DNA of 64,000 nucleotides from BD1-7 clade bacterium (GCA_902705865.1 CACSIO010000061.1:64251-128250), one strand, 5' to 3'; shown: positions 1-9,994, counted from the stretch's first letter. The notes: generated from the sequence alone by a model not told the origin. Numbers and translations are program-made.

Positions 1-156
1 CGCCTTGATCGCTTCAATGCCTTCTTTCGCTTCAGTTCCGTAAGGATCTTCGACGGTTGCGTTGTCGGCATACAGGGCTTCGATCAGGCTCATGTCGGCA
101 TCATTCAGTGCTTTCATGTAAGTTTCTACTGCCTGGTTTTTTGCTTCGAGAGACAT
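1..156 (-). CDS. SnoaL/NTF2-like protein (partial, N-terminus only)
   Basis: The reverse strand from 156 to the window edge encodes a protein beginning MSLEAKNQAVETYMKALNDA, so only about 52 N-terminal residues are present. The pattern of a first helix ending in 'Y..AL...D', then 'ALYADNATVEDPYGTE', is typical of the SnoaL/ketosteroid-isomerase-like NTF2 fold, where an early helix is followed by a strand carrying the D-P pair. An AAGGAA ribosome site lies 8 bases before the ATG. The substrate cannot be told, and the family includes many uncharacterised members. The gene runs in the same direction as lpxH. Confidence 0.6.
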   Translation of the reverse strand, partial: MSLEAKNQAVETYMKALNDADMSLIEALYADNATVEDPYGTEAKEGIEAIKA

Positions 157-204
157 AGCAAATGTTCCTTGATTGGTCGTTTTCTTCAGTTAATGTTTGG
201 CGTG

Positions 205-936
205 TCAGTGCGCCAGACGAAATTCATTAAGGGAAATCTCGTTGTCATCAGTGACAGTAACTTCCCAGCCGGTATCGTGCCAGTCACCCAGCACAACCCG
301 TTTTGCGGTTGAGTCATTCAGAACGAATTCGTGAATGGCGGGACGGTGGGTATGGCCATGGATTAACAGGCTGACGGCGTTTTCTTGCATGATACGTTCA
401 ACCTCGTGCTGGTTAACGTCCATGATATCTTCAGCCTTATTGCTGTTTTGCGATTGGCTGTTTTCACGAAGTGATTTTGCTAATGCGCGGCGTTCGTCAA
501 GAGATTGGCTCATCAGTAACTGGATCGTGGCGGGGTTGCGAATCTGCGCTCGAAACGCTTGATACTCTTCGTCGTCGATGCAAAGGCTGTCGCCATGCAT
601 TAGCAAATACTGTTGGTTGCTATGTTTGATAATACTGCCTTCTTCGAGAAGTTTTCCGCCAGTTTCTTCAGCGAACTGTTCGCCAATCATAAAATCACGA
701 TTGCCGTGCATGAAGTACAGCGCAATACCTTTTTCTGTGAGTGCCTTGAGTCGTTGTTTGACGTTCAGATGAAATGGTAGGTCGTCATCGTCACCGACCC
801 AAGCCTCAAAAAAATCACCCAATATGTAGAGGGCTTCGGTATCCGTGGGTAGTTTTTCAAGATAATCGAAAAAGCCCTGAGCGAGATCAGGGCGAGATTC
901 GTCAAGATGTAGATCAGAGATAAAACGCAGTGTCAT
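205..936 (-). CDS. lpxH: UDP-2,3-diacylglucosamine diphosphatase LpxH
   Basis: LpxH hydrolyses UDP-2,3-diacylglucosamine to lipid X and UMP, the fourth step of lipid A synthesis, at the cytoplasmic face of the inner membrane. The 243-residue product has the full calcineurin-like metallophosphoesterase set: SDLHLD near residue 8, GDFFEAWVGDDD near 41, HGNRDF near 77, HGDSLC near 114 and GHTHRP near 194. These are the metal ligands of the family, and the length is normal for LpxH. Its closeness to cyclophilins, glnS and cysS matches the order common in pseudomonad-like gammaproteobacteria. It shows the organism makes lipopolysaccharide or lipooligosaccharide. Confidence 0.95.
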   Translation of the reverse strand: MTLRFISDLHLDESRPDLAQGFFDYLEKLPTDTEALYILGDFFEAWVGDDDDLPFHLNVKQRLKALTEKGIALYFMHGNRDFMIGEQFAEETGGKLLEEGSIIKHSNQQYLLMHGDSLCIDDEEYQAFRAQIRNPATIQLLMSQSLDERRALAKSLRENSQSQNSNKAEDIMDVNQHEVERIMQENAVSLLIHGHTHRPAIHEFVLNDSTAKRVVLGDWHDTGWEVTVTDDNEISLNEFRLAH

Positions 937-969
937 TATTCTACCTTTTTAAGACGTTTATCAGTGGTG

Positions 970-1608
970 TTATTGGCCGTTTGCGGCTTTAGCAGGCGAT
1001 GCAGCCTTGTCGTTTGCAGGTTCAGCTTTTGCTGGCTTTTCGGCAATTACGTGCGCTTGCTTGATAACGACATCTTGAACGGGGACGTTTTGAAACGGGC
1101 CGCGTCTGGATGTTTGTACTTTTTTGATCTTGGTGATGGTGTCCATGCCTTTGCTGACTTTCCCGAATACGGTGTAGCCCCAGCCACGCATGGTTTTAGC
1201 GCTGTGGTTTAAAAACTGATTGTCTTCAACATTGACAAAAAACTGTGCGGTTGCCGAATGAGGGTCGTTAGTTCGTGCCATGGCGATGGTGCCATAGTCA
1301 TTGCGTAAACCGTTGTCGGCCTCGTTTTGAATCGGTGCTCCGGGCTTTTTCTTCAGCATATCTGGCTCAAAACCACCGCCTTGAATCATAAAACCATCAA
1401 TAACACGGTGAAAAATGGTGCCGTTGTAAAAGCCTTTGTTGACATATTTAAGGAAGTTTTCGACAGATTTCGGCGCTTTGTCAGGGTAGAGTTCTACGGT
1501 GAAATTACCTTCTGAAGTTTCGAACTCAACATGTGGATTCGCAAACACGAGCGTAGAGATCAGCATGGATGAAGATAGAAGCAGAGTTTTTAGCGTATTG
1601 TTGAACAT
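970..1608 (-). CDS. ppiA: Periplasmic peptidyl-prolyl isomerase (cyclophilin, PpiA-like)
   Basis: A cyclophilin that catalyses cis-trans isomerisation of prolyl bonds. The N-terminus ([20 protein letters not shown], then VFANP) is a clear signal peptide, so the protein acts in the periplasm. The core contains [14 protein letters not shown], the [14 protein letters not shown] active-site stretch and WGYTVFGKV. After the cyclophilin fold there is an Ala/Lys/Pro-rich tail of about 25 residues. I place the start at the ATG at 1608, which has AGG 8 bases upstream; a GTG three codons earlier is in frame. It lies next to the cytoplasmic paralogue ppiB, so the pair gives one isomerase to each compartment. 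Confidence 0.9.
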   Translation of the reverse strand: MFNNTLKTLLLSSSMLISTLVFANPHVEFETSEGNFTVELYPDKAPKSVENFLKYVNKGFYNGTIFHRVIDGFMIQGGGFEPDMLKKKPGAPIQNEADNGLRNDYGTIAMARTNDPHSATAQFFVNVEDNQFLNHSAKTMRGWGYTVFGKVSKGMDTITKIKKVQTSRRGPFQNVPVQDVVIKQAHVIAEKPAKAEPANDKAASPAKAANGQ

Positions 1609-1670
1609 GTAACGCACCTGTAGGCTGTCGCCAGCAAAGCTTGACCTTGCAGCAAAGAGTTATTAGTCGA

Positions 1671-1699
1671 AATAAAAACGCCGGTGCGAGACCGGCGTT
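1671..1699 (-). terminator. Rho-independent terminator after ppiB
   Basis: Perfect 9-bp stem (1677-1685 with 1691-1699) and a 5-base loop. On the minus strand it is followed by a run of T. It begins 5 bases after the ppiB stop codon, so ppiB ends its own transcript before ppiA. Confidence 0.85.
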
Positions 1700-1704
1700 G
1701 AACA

Positions 1705-2199
1705 TTAAGCGGATACTGTCACTTTTTCGATGACAACCTGATCTTTCGGCACGTCTTGGTGCATGCCGAAGCTTCCGGTTTGCACTTCCTTGATCTTGTT
1801 TACCACATCCATACCGTCGGTGACTTTAGCGAATACGGTGTAGCCCCAGCCCTGAGCGTTTTTGCCGCTGTGGTTAAGGAAATGGTTGTCTTTAACATTG
1901 ATGAAAAACTGTGCTGTGGCTGAGTGCGGATCCATTGTACGTGCCATTGCCAGTGTGCCAACTTCATTTTTCAGGCCGTTGTCTGCTTCGTTCTCTACTG
2001 GCGTTTTGGTTGATTTTTGATCCATGTTTTTGTCAAAGCCACCGCCCTGAACCATAAAACCGTCAATAACACGGTGAAAAACTGTGCCGTCGTAGAAACC
2101 TTCGTTAGCGTAAGCAAGGAAGTTCTCGCAGGTCTTGGGTGCTTTTTCAGTGTTCAGTTCTACGGTGATGTCACCGAAATTGGTATGAAGAACAACCAT
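1705..2199 (-). CDS. ppiB: Cytoplasmic peptidyl-prolyl isomerase B
   Basis: A 164-residue cyclophilin without signal peptide, the usual length for PpiB. It carries the same conserved elements as its neighbour: [15 protein letters not shown] near residue 42, [17 protein letters not shown] near 88 and [17 protein letters not shown] near 121. It isomerises peptidyl-prolyl bonds during folding in the cytosol. It is transcribed away from glnS and ends at a strong terminator. The two cyclophilins probably arose by duplication, with the periplasmic copy gaining a leader and a tail. Confidence 0.95.
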   Translation of the reverse strand: MVVLHTNFGDITVELNTEKAPKTCENFLAYANEGFYDGTVFHRVIDGFMVQGGGFDKNMDQKSTKTPVENEADNGLKNEVGTLAMARTMDPHSATAQFFINVKDNHFLNHSGKNAQGWGYTVFAKVTDGMDVVNKIKEVQTGSFGMHQDVPKDQVVIEKVTVSA

Positions 2200-2501
2200 A
2201 ATGTCTGCCTTTTGATAAACCTAATATGCGATTGGACATTCAGGTTTCTAACCGTTCGAAATTGAGTCAGTTCAGCGTTATTGGGCTGAGTCTATTCTCG
2301 TGTGCCGCGCCTCTTCACTATTTCCACGTAGGTGCACACACTGAACGAATTGACGAGTATTTAGCCATCTCGGTCGTCGACATGTGCATCGGTGGTTAAT
2401 TTTGAGGGTTACAGCCTCGCATGGGTTAGTAAAACCTGAAGGAGGGCGTATAATACGCGTTTTGAAATTTTCGCGAAACTGCTTTTAAGGCACCCTGATA
2501 C
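2200..2501. other. Intergenic region between divergent ppiB and glnS
   Basis: About 300 bases between divergently transcribed genes. It must hold promoters for both. The only convincing element I see is the TATAAT box near 2449 facing glnS. I see no repeat and no small gene. Confidence 0.6.
2426..2454 (+). promoter_or_regulatory. Probable glnS promoter
   Basis: A consensus TATAAT box at 2449-2454, inside the palindrome GCGTATAATACGC, lies 48 bases before the glnS ATG. A weak -35 (TTAGTA, 2426-2431) is 17 bases upstream. The -10 is strong and the -35 is poor. Confidence 0.5.
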
Positions 2502-4175
2502 ATGTCAAGCACTGCTACTGCATCGAATAACTTTATTCGCACCATCATTGAAGAGGATCTTAAGGCGGGCAACAACGACGGCAAGGTTGTTACTCGTTTT
2601 CCTCCTGAGCCGAATGGCTACCTCCATATTGGTCATGCGAAGTCTATTTGTCTGAATTTCGGTTTGGCTGACGAATTCGGCGGCGAATGTAATCTGCGTT
2701 TTGATGACACGAACCCATCGAAGGAAGATCAGGAATTCGTTGATGCCATTAAAGAAGATGTGCAATGGCTCGGGTTCACATGGGCTGGTGAGGTAAAATA
2801 CGCTTCCAGCTATTTCGGTCAATTCTATGCGTGGGCGCAGCACTTGATTAATGCGGGTAAGGCTTATGTATGCGATTTGTCGCCAGAAGAGGCCAGTGAA
2901 TATCGAGGATGGGCGACCCAACCAGGTAAAAACAGCCCCTACCGTGATCGTTCTGCTGAAGAGAATTTGGATTTATTAGAGCGCATGAAAAATGGCGAAT
3001 TTGATGAAGGAACACGTGTACTACGCGCCAAAGTAGATATGGCATCGCCGAATATGAATCTACGTGACCCTATCCTTTACCGTATTCGTAAAGAGCATCA
3101 CCACCAAACAGGCAATGACTGGTGTATATACCCCAGCTACGATTTTGCTCATGGTCAGGAAGATGCCATTGAAGGTGTAACGCATTCTATCTGCACGTTG
3201 GAGTTTCAAGATCATCGTCCGCTGTACGAGTGGTTTCTCGAGAACTTACCGGTACCTAGCCAGCCGAAGCAGTACGAATTTGGACGCCTTAACATCAATT
3301 ACACCGTCACTTCAAAACGTAAGCTTAAGCAGCTAGTTGATGAAGAAGTCGTCAGTGGTTGGAATGACCCCCGTATGCCAACCGTCTCGGGTATGCGTCG
3401 TCGCGGATACTCAGCAGATGCGTTGCGTAATTTTTGTAACGGTTTAGCTGTCGCCAAAACTGACGGTACGGTCGATATTGCTCAATTGGAGTTTGAGGTT
3501 CGAAATGACCTCAACGATAACGCTGCGCGTGCAATGTGCGTGTTGGATCCGATCAAAGTCGTGATTACGAATATGCCTGAAGACAAGGTTGAAGTCCTAT
3601 CGATGGCGAATCACCCAAATAAAGAAGAAATGGGTAGTCGTGATGTTCCGTTTACGCGTGAAATCTATATTGATCGAGCGGATTTTTCTGAAGATACCAC
3701 GTTAGGCCGTAAGAAATTCAAGCGCCTGGTATTTGAAGATTATGTACGTCTGCGAGGTGCCTATGTCATCCGCGCTGATGAAGCTATCAAAGATGAGGCC
3801 GGCAACATTATTGAGATCCGTGCGAGCCTTGTTGAGGGAACATTGGGCGTGAATCCACCGCCTGAAATGAAGCCTCGAGGTGTTATTCACTGGGTATCTG
3901 CTTCGCACGGAAAGCCGCTTGAAGTTCGTGTGTATGATCGTTTGTTTACTCATGAAGCACCGGATAAGGGTGACGAGAATTTTCTTGATCATGTGAATAG
4001 TGAATCGCTCTCTACGATCACAGGCTGTTGGATTGAACCTGCAGCGGCAGCTTGCGCACCAGAAACGCGGTTTCAGTTTGAGCGTGAAGGCTATTTTGTC
4101 AGCGACCGTTATGATCACTCTGCGGATACGCCGGTATTTAATAAAACCATTGGCTTGCGCGACGGCAATAAATAA
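2502..4175 (+). CDS. glnS: Glutaminyl-tRNA synthetase
   Basis: A class I aminoacyl-tRNA synthetase that charges tRNA-Gln with glutamine. The 557-residue product matches the usual bacterial GlnS length. The HIGH signature is PNGYLHIGHAKS near residue 38, and the KMSKS element appears in the GlnS form VTSKRKLKQL near 268. RFDDTNP and YPSYDFAHG, both typical of the Glx synthetases, are present. The C-terminal half is the two-barrel anticodon-binding region. A consensus -10 box lies just upstream, and cysS follows after 15 bases, so the two synthetases are probably co-transcribed. Confidence 0.97.
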   Translation: MSSTATASNNFIRTIIEEDLKAGNNDGKVVTRFPPEPNGYLHIGHAKSICLNFGLADEFGGECNLRFDDTNPSKEDQEFVDAIKEDVQWLGFTWAGEVKYASSYFGQFYAWAQHLINAGKAYVCDLSPEEASEYRGWATQPGKNSPYRDRSAEENLDLLERMKNGEFDEGTRVLRAKVDMASPNMNLRDPILYRIRKEHHHQTGNDWCIYPSYDFAHGQEDAIEGVTHSICTLEFQDHRPLYEWFLENLPVPSQPKQYEFGRLNINYTVTSKRKLKQLVDEEVVSGWNDPRMPTVSGMRRRGYSADALRNFCNGLAVAKTDGTVDIAQLEFEVRNDLNDNAARAMCVLDPIKVVITNMPEDKVEVLSMANHPNKEEMGSRDVPFTREIYIDRADFSEDTTLGRKKFKRLVFEDYVRLRGAYVIRADEAIKDEAGNIIEIRASLVEGTLGVNPPPEMKPRGVIHWVSASHGKPLEVRVYDRLFTHEAPDKGDENFLDHVNSESLSTITGCWIEPAAAACAPETRFQFEREGYFVSDRYDHSADTPVFNKTIGLRDGNK

Positions 4176-4190
4176 TAAGGCGACTATCAC

Positions 4191-5567
4191 ATGGCTTTGA
4201 AACTCTACAATACGTCGAAAGGCGGTAAAGAAGTCTTTACGCCCATCGAAGAAGACACCGTCAAGATGTACGTGTGTGGCCCAACGGTTTACAACCGAGT
4301 ACATATTGGTAATGCGCGGCCGGCGGTTGTTTTCGACACGCTTTATCGTGTGCTGAAAGCGCTCTATGGTACGGTGATTTACGCACGTAACATCACTGAT
4401 ATTGACGATAAAATCATGAGCACCGCGCGTGAAAGCGGCGAGGCGATCAGCGCTATCACTGCGCGCTACACCGATGCTTATGTCGAAGATATGGCGGCGC
4501 TGAATAACCTACCACCAGATATCACGCCTCTGGCAACTGAGCATCTGCCAGAAATGATCGGAATGGTGCAAGCTCTGCTGGATCAAGGCCATGCCTATGA
4601 GGCTGAAGGCCATGTGCTTTTTGATGTGCAGTCGATGGATGACTACGGAAAACTATCGAACCGTAATCTTGAAGACATGCTGGCTGGTGCACGTGTGGAT
4701 GTTGCCGATTACAAAAAGTATGCCGGTGATTTTGTGCTGTGGAAGCCTTCATCCGATGAAGAGCCGGGTTGGGGCAGTCCTTGGGGCCGCGGTCGTCCGG
4801 GTTGGCATTTGGAATGTTCGGCGATGATCGAGAAGCACCTTGGCGAAACGATTGATATTCACGGTGGTGGTCGAGACTTGATCTTCCCTCATCATGAAAA
4901 TGAGATCGCTCAAAGTCAGTGTGCGCATGGCGGTAAGCAGTTTGTCCGTTATTGGATGCACAACGGCTACATCAATATTGATGGCGAAAAGATGTCCAAG
5001 TCGTTGGGCAATTTCCGCATGGTGAATGATCTTTTACAACACTACCATGGCGAAGTATTACGTTTTGCGCTTTTGAGTGCGCAGTATCGTTCTGAGCTTA
5101 ATTTCAGCGCTGAGCTTTTAGACAAAGCCAAAGCGGCATTGGATAGCCTTTATGGTTATTTGCGAGCGGTTGCAGATGTTGAAGCTATTTCGCCGAGTAA
5201 AGACGTTCTTCATTCCTCGCCATTGTTTGAAGCCATGCTCGATGATTTGAATACACCGCTCGCGATCAGTGAGTTCCATTCGCTAGGTAAATCCATGAAA
5301 ACCTTGTCGGGCGAAGCCCAACAGAACGCAAAAGGTTTGTTTCTTTCGGCGGCTCAGTTGCTCGGTTTGATGCAAAGCGACGTCGACGAGTGGTTCCGTG
5401 GCAGCGCAGGCGATGCCGACGTGATTTCTGCTGACGCAGTTGAAGCGCTGCTGGCTGAGATGGAAGAGGCGCGTTCCAATAAGGATTACGCTAAATCTGA
5501 CGAGATTCGTGCCCAGCTGCAAGAGCAGGGCATTACACTGGATCGCAACGGCTGGCGTCGCGCTTGA
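4191..5567 (+). CDS. cysS: Cysteinyl-tRNA synthetase
   Basis: Charges tRNA-Cys with cysteine. The 458-residue protein has the CysS hallmarks: [10 protein letters not shown] near residue 26 with the first zinc Cys, the HIGH element VHIGNARP, the conserved Trp-rich [19 protein letters not shown] segment with the second zinc Cys, HHENEIAQ with further zinc ligands, and the KMSKS loop [11 protein letters not shown] near 266. Length and motif order are normal. It follows glnS closely on the same strand. Nothing about it is unusual. Confidence 0.97.
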   Translation: MALKLYNTSKGGKEVFTPIEEDTVKMYVCGPTVYNRVHIGNARPAVVFDTLYRVLKALYGTVIYARNITDIDDKIMSTARESGEAISAITARYTDAYVEDMAALNNLPPDITPLATEHLPEMIGMVQALLDQGHAYEAEGHVLFDVQSMDDYGKLSNRNLEDMLAGARVDVADYKKYAGDFVLWKPSSDEEPGWGSPWGRGRPGWHLECSAMIEKHLGETIDIHGGGRDLIFPHHENEIAQSQCAHGGKQFVRYWMHNGYINIDGEKMSKSLGNFRMVNDLLQHYHGEVLRFALLSAQYRSELNFSAELLDKAKAALDSLYGYLRAVADVEAISPSKDVLHSSPLFEAMLDDLNTPLAISEFHSLGKSMKTLSGEAQQNAKGLFLSAAQLLGLMQSDVDEWFRGSAGDADVISADAVEALLAEMEEARSNKDYAKSDEIRAQLQEQGITLDRNGWRRA

Positions 5568-5610
5568 TCGACGGTAGTGTCGGATATCGTTATGCAGGGC
5601 ATGCTAATCA

Positions 5611-6924
5611 TTGATTGACTGGCCATGGGCCAGAAGCACTGACGCGCCACGCCGTATAGATTGGGTGGCCATCAAGCAGTGCTTTTCAGTCAGGGAGAAT
5701 TGGCACAGCCTATTGCAACAGGATATGCAGCGTAACGCGGCTCTCGATGGGCTGCGTGCCGCCGCCGTGCTTTATCTGCTGTTTTATCATGCGTTTCATT
5801 TAGTGTTTTTGTTTGCAGTGCCGGATGATCAAAGCCAATTTTTGATGCATTTGTCGGTTTGGCTTCAACCCCTTGTGATGGGCGATAGGTCAGTCGATGC
5901 TTTTTTTGTATTGAGCGGTTTTTTGGTGTCAGACTTATTGATGCGAGAATACCAGCGCCGCGGCAGTATAGAGCTTTGGCGGTTTTTGCGACGTCGTTTT
6001 TGGCGGCTGAGCCCATTGTATTATTGTTTGATTCTGGTTTTTGTCGTTTTTGCAGTGCCTTGGGTTGAGCCCCGCTATTACCTCGCTAACGTTCTTTATC
6101 TGAATAATATTCTCCCTTTGAGCCACCAATACATTCCGTTCACATGGTCGCTTGCGATTGAAGAACAATTCTATTGCTTGCTCGCCATATTTTTTGCGTT
6201 GGGATTTCTGCATTGGCGGCATCGGTTTCTGGTGTTGTTCGGGTTATTTGTTGGTTCTGCCGCTATACGACTGGCTTATCTCTATCTACATCCAGAGCTT
6301 CTGGTGCAACCAGACCAACTGTTGGTTGTTTCAAGCCCGGTACGAGAAGGGTTTGCTGAGCAGTTGTATACATCGACTTGGATGCGTATCGGGCCTTTGA
6401 TCGCTGGCGTGCTATTGGCATATTGTGTGCGCTTTCATGGTCGGTTGATGCAGCAGATTGCTGGCGCTAGGGGGGGGATCTTTATGCTAATGGCGCTTGC
6501 GGCGGTATTGGTGTTGGCAAATTTTGTTCCCCTGTTCGGTTGGGATTATCCGCAGTTGTCATTGTTATTGATGATTGGTTTGCATCGACATGTGTTTGCA
6601 GTTGCGGTGATGATAATGATGCTGTTGGTTTTGTATCCTGCTCGATATAGTCAGTGGTTTTCGAATTTTTGCAGTTTTAATGGTTTTGCGCCGATAGCCA
6701 AGCTTGGGTTTGCACTGTATTTGGGGCATCTCCCCGTTATGATGGGGGTCTACGTACAGATGCTCGATTGGGGGTGGTTAGATAGCCAATTGACGTTAGC
6801 GAATGCTGCGGCGCTTTTATTGATTGCATCGCCGTTTTTTCTGAGTGGCTCGGTTCTGGTTTACATCTTGATTGAAAAGCCTTTTTTACGTTTGCGAGAT
6901 GTAAAACTCGTCGTAAAAGGGTAA
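5611..6924 (+). CDS. Acyltransferase-3 family membrane protein (first of a tandem pair)
   Basis: An integral membrane O-acyltransferase of the Acyltransferase_3 (OafA/NodX/YrhL) family, which transfers acetyl or other acyl groups to sugars of surface polysaccharides or other envelope molecules. Seen: ALDGLRAAAVLYLLFYHAF near residue 44 with the conserved His, the VDAFFVLSGFLVSDLL element, the basic RRRFWRLSPLYY motif near 130 and the TWSLAIEEQFYCLLA segment near 184, followed by many hydrophobic helices to the end. The start is uncertain: a TTG at 5611 gives an extension like that of the next gene, while the ATG at 5725 begins just before the conserved core. The acceptor is unknown. Confidence 0.85.
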   Translation: MIDWPWARSTDAPRRIDWVAIKQCFSVRENWHSLLQQDMQRNAALDGLRAAAVLYLLFYHAFHLVFLFAVPDDQSQFLMHLSVWLQPLVMGDRSVDAFFVLSGFLVSDLLMREYQRRGSIELWRFLRRRFWRLSPLYYCLILVFVVFAVPWVEPRYYLANVLYLNNILPLSHQYIPFTWSLAIEEQFYCLLAIFFALGFLHWRHRFLVLFGLFVGSAAIRLAYLYLHPELLVQPDQLLVVSSPVREGFAEQLYTSTWMRIGPLIAGVLLAYCVRFHGRLMQQIAGARGGIFMLMALAAVLVLANFVPLFGWDYPQLSLLLMIGLHRHVFAVAVMIMMLLVLYPARYSQWFSNFCSFNGFAPIAKLGFALYLGHLPVMMGVYVQMLDWGWLDSQLTLANAAALLLIASPFFLSGSVLVYILIEKPFLRLRDVKLVVKG

Positions 6925-7047
6925 CCTTTCATCGGTCGCCTTTCGTAGTGGCGGGTGATCGGATTTAATATGTGCGCTTTAAGGTAAAGATAATAACAAG
7001 GCACGGGATGTACATGCCCGCAGTGCTGTCGGGATTCTGATTTCTCT

Positions 7048-8340
7048 ATGATCGAACGACTGATTTTCATCCTGTCGTGTTTCAATCCACTCGATAACGG
7101 TAAACGTATTTTTAATCGTACGGGCAATCGATTTGCACCCGTGGATGGTATTCGTGCGTTATCCATGTTCTATGTTGTTGTGACCCATGCGATGGTGGTG
7201 TTGATGATAAGTCAGCAAACCATGGTGAGAGAATTCATCACATCGCAAACGTGGTATAGCCAGTGGATCTTGATGGGTGATAAGGGCGTAGATGCGTTTT
7301 TCGTGATAAGCGGCTTTTTGATTGGCCGGCTTTTAATGGAAGAGCACCAGCGTTCGTCGACGTTGAATTACAAACGTTTTTATTACCGACGATGGCTGCG
7401 GCTGACACCGGTTTATGCGTTGTTTTTAATTGTATGGGCGCAATTTGCGGCGCCGGGCGTTGATAAAAATTACTTGTGGGCATATCTCTTTTACGTCAAT
7501 AACTTTCTTGATGAAGCGCACCGATATATTCCATGGCTTTGGAGCCTTGCGGTTGAAGAGCAATTTTATCTCGTCTTTCCCGCGCTGTTATCGTTGTTTT
7601 TCTTTCGATCTCGTCGCCCGTGGTTGTTTTGGGCGGGGCTATTTGTTATTTCGCTGGTGATTCGTTGGGTGATTCTTTTACAACAGCCTGATCTCCTAGT
7701 CTCGGGAGCGGATCTGTTGGTCGGCAAGGGTGATCTCAACGCGCGATATAATCAGGCTTTATATATCAATCTGTATACTCGATTTGGTCCATTGGTGGTG
7801 GGTGGATTCCTAGCTTATGTCTGGGTATATTGGCCTGATTGGCTCGCACGGTTAGCATCAACGCGTGCTCAGTTAATGTTGTGGAGCGGTTTATTGGTTA
7901 TCGCGGGTTTCTTCGCGTTTTCCCCGGTATATTCAGATCAGGAACAGCCGTTATGGTTTTTCTATTTGTTCCATATTGGTCATCGCCATTTATTTGCTGT
8001 GATGGTCGCTTTATTGATGATTCTTGCATTGCAACCGCAGGGAATAGGGCGGTATCTTGCGTCGATACTGGGTAGTCGTGTGTGGTTTCCGTTCGCTCAA
8101 TTGTCGTACTCGATGTATATCTTTCACTTGCCGATTATTTATCTGACTTATGAGCTCATGAAAAATAGCGGTTGGGCGTTATCACTTAGTGTTCCTAATG
8201 TGTTCGTTTTAACCGGATTGAGTTTGATCCCTCTAACATTAGTATCTGCGTTTTTGTATACGTTTGTTGAGTCGCCCTTTATTAAACTGAGGGAATATAA
8301 GCAGAGGTCAATTGGTAAGAGCAATGCGCTGCGTCGTTAA
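7048..8340 (+). CDS. Acyltransferase-3 family membrane protein (second of a tandem pair)
   Basis: A paralogue of the preceding gene with the same order of motifs: PVDGIRALSMFYVVVTHAM near residue 30, VDAFFVISGFLIGRLLMEEHQR, YYRRWLRLTPVYALF near 111 and LWSLAVEEQFYLVFPALL near 160, then a multi-helix membrane region. Shared details such as the '..YxxxxFYVNNxLxExHRYIPWxWSLAxEEQFY' spacing indicate a local duplication followed by divergence. It probably acylates an envelope glycan, as OafA-type proteins do. The two may add acyl groups to different positions or acceptors. A strong bidirectional terminator follows. Confidence 0.85.
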   Translation: MIERLIFILSCFNPLDNGKRIFNRTGNRFAPVDGIRALSMFYVVVTHAMVVLMISQQTMVREFITSQTWYSQWILMGDKGVDAFFVISGFLIGRLLMEEHQRSSTLNYKRFYYRRWLRLTPVYALFLIVWAQFAAPGVDKNYLWAYLFYVNNFLDEAHRYIPWLWSLAVEEQFYLVFPALLSLFFFRSRRPWLFWAGLFVISLVIRWVILLQQPDLLVSGADLLVGKGDLNARYNQALYINLYTRFGPLVVGGFLAYVWVYWPDWLARLASTRAQLMLWSGLLVIAGFFAFSPVYSDQEQPLWFFYLFHIGHRHLFAVMVALLMILALQPQGIGRYLASILGSRVWFPFAQLSYSMYIFHLPIIYLTYELMKNSGWALSLSVPNVFVLTGLSLIPLTLVSAFLYTFVESPFIKLREYKQRSIGKSNALRR

Positions 8341-8430
8341 TAGGAGTTTTGCTAGTTAGCGATGGTTCTATGTCAGTTTGATCAGTGAAGATGATTCAAA
8401 GATTTTTTGAAGTGTTTTTACTTAAACGTA

Positions 8431-8469
8431 AGCATTAAAAAAGCGTGCAAGGCCCGCTTTTTTAATGCT
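8431..8469. terminator. Bidirectional rho-independent terminator
   Basis: A perfect 15-bp inverted repeat (8431-8445 with 8455-8469) with a 9-base loop. An A-run on one side and a T-run on the other serve transcription from both directions, between the converging acyltransferase and folD genes. Confidence 0.9.
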
Positions 8470-8505
8470 TGTAATTCACCGTTGTTATTTGCACTACAAC
8501 AACGC

Positions 8506-9348
8506 TTAGCCGAGCGATTTTTCGCCTGAATCTACTGTTTGAAAGATCAGCGTGTTGATTGTCATTGGGCCAACGCCGCCAGGCACAGGCGTATAAGCAC
8601 TGCAACGATCTTCGATTGCGCTAAGCTCGATATCGCCAACACCACCGGGGTGATAGCCAGCATCGACGACAACAGCTCCGTCTTTTATCCATTCACCTTT
8701 AATGAATTCAGGTTTGCCGACGGCGCCAACAATAATGTCTGCTTGTTTGATGTGATCCTGCAGATTAGTGGTGCGGGAATGGCAGATGGTAACTGTTGCA
8801 TTGGCTTCCAGCAGCATCGCGCCCATGGGCTTGCCAAGAATAGGAGAGCGACCGACCACAACGGCGTGTTTGCCTTCCAGCTCAATCTTGTAATGTTCGA
8901 GTAAGCGCATAATGCCTTTTGGTGTCGCGCAGCCGTAGGCTTCTTCACCCATTGCCATGCGTCCGTATCCGAGGCAGGTTACTCCATCGACGTCTTTTTC
9001 AAGTGCAATGGCATCGAAGCAGGCGCGTTCGTCGATCTGTGCCGGAACCGGGTGTTGGAGCAGAATTCCGTGAACGTCATCATTGGCGTTGAGTTCTTCG
9101 ATTTTCGCCAATAACTGCTCTGTGGTGGTTTCTGTTGGTAACTCAATCTTTAGTGAACTCATGCCAACACGTTCGCAAGCATTGCCTTTCATTTTTACAT
9201 AAGTTGCTGAAGCAGGATCTGCACCAACCAGAATGGTTGCGAGAATCGGGGTTCTACCGCCGCTCTTTTCTTTTAGAACTTCAACGCGTTGAAGAAGTTG
9301 TTTTTCAGTTTGTGCCGCCAGGGCTTTACCATCTAAAACGAGTGTCAT
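8506..9348 (-). CDS. folD: Methylenetetrahydrofolate dehydrogenase / methenyltetrahydrofolate cyclohydrolase FolD
   Basis: A bifunctional cytosolic enzyme converting 5,10-methylene-THF to 10-formyl-THF for purine and fMet synthesis. The 280-residue product has the FolD signatures: [16 protein letters not shown] near residue 47, which includes the conserved catalytic-region Tyr and Lys, [15 protein letters not shown] near 117, the dinucleotide-binding [14 protein letters not shown] near 163 and [11 protein letters not shown] near 257. The usual phenylalanine-type residue after VDG is changed to VT, a minor variation. The gene is convergent with the acyltransferase pair and divergent from the tRNA cluster. 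FolD next to these tRNA genes is common in related genomes. Confidence 0.96.
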   Translation of the reverse strand: MTLVLDGKALAAQTEKQLLQRVEVLKEKSGGRTPILATILVGADPASATYVKMKGNACERVGMSSLKIELPTETTTEQLLAKIEELNANDDVHGILLQHPVPAQIDERACFDAIALEKDVDGVTCLGYGRMAMGEEAYGCATPKGIMRLLEHYKIELEGKHAVVVGRSPILGKPMGAMLLEANATVTICHSRTTNLQDHIKQADIIVGAVGKPEFIKGEWIKDGAVVVDAGYHPGGVGDIELSAIEDRCSAYTPVPGGVGPMTINTLIFQTVDSGEKSLG

Positions 9349-9701
9349 GTGCGAGCCTGAGTCTTCAAAAATCAGTGGTTTAAAAAATCTGCGCTATTTT
9401 CCCATTTTCGCCCTGCTCACGCAAAACATATGTGCGTTCACACTGTGTTGAATCGAATGCTTGAGAGCGGTGAAATTTCATGATTGATGTGAATTGTTTG
9501 ATATTTAATCGATTCGTGTTTTTTCATATTTTTGACTTAAAAATCGTTGACTTAGGCTAAGCTCATCCTTAATATGCAGCTCCTCAGTTGATGAGGCAGA
9601 TCTTTTTGAGTGTTACTTCGGTGTTTCACCAGAGTCAAATAATTCGATGAGATGCTGTTTAGTAACGTGTATGTTCACATATATGTTGCTGTTGATGATT
9701 T
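9349..9701. other. Intergenic region upstream of folD and the tRNA cluster
   Basis: A 350-base stretch that carries the tRNA promoter near 9547 and presumably the folD promoter. I see no protein-coding potential. The leader after the tRNA promoter shares a 13-base motif with the leader of the second tRNA unit. Confidence 0.6.
9547..9575 (+). promoter_or_regulatory. Promoter of the first tRNA unit
   Basis: TTGACT (9547-9552), a 17-base spacer and TAATAT (9570-9575), followed by a GC-richer discriminator. The same two hexamers with identical spacing recur before the second tRNA unit. Confidence 0.8.
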
Positions 9702-9778
9702 CGGGGTATAGCGCAGTCTGGTAGCGCGCCTGCTTTGGGTGCAGGATGTCGGGAGTTCGAATCTCTCTACCCCGACCA
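9702..9778 (+). tRNA. tRNA-Pro (anticodon TGG), copy 1
   Basis: A 77-base gene with encoded CCA. The acceptor stem CGGGGTA pairs with TACCCCG, the anticodon stem CCTGC/GCAGG encloses TTTGGGT with anticodon TGG, and the T-arm carries GTTCGAATC. It is sequence-identical to the copy at 10401. Confidence 0.95.
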
Positions 9779-9893
9779 TTCATCAATGTCATTGCTGAGA
9801 TCTTTTGAGATGTTGTATTACGCAGTTGCTTGGTAATCTAAATTTTGACGAAATATTGTCAATATCAGTCAGGTTGCAATGCAGCACGCTTGA

Positions 9894-9970
9894 GCGCTCG
9901 TAGCTCAACTGGATAGAGCAACGGCCTTCTAAGCCGTAGGTTACAGGTTCGATTCCTGTCGGGCGTACCA
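9894..9970 (+). tRNA. tRNA-Arg (anticodon TCT)
   Basis: A 77-base gene with encoded CCA. The acceptor GCGCTCG pairs with CGGGCGT (with G-T pairs), the anticodon loop CTTCTAA reads TCT, and the T-arm is GTTCGATTC. This is the only tRNA of the cluster present once. Confidence 0.93.
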
Positions 9971-9994
9971 GTAAACATCAACATTTTATGAAAT

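Noticed and set aside
3702..4304. A 200-codon open frame antisense to glnS and the start of cysS.
   Set aside because: It is fully opposed to strongly conserved synthetase codons, and its translation has no recognisable domain.
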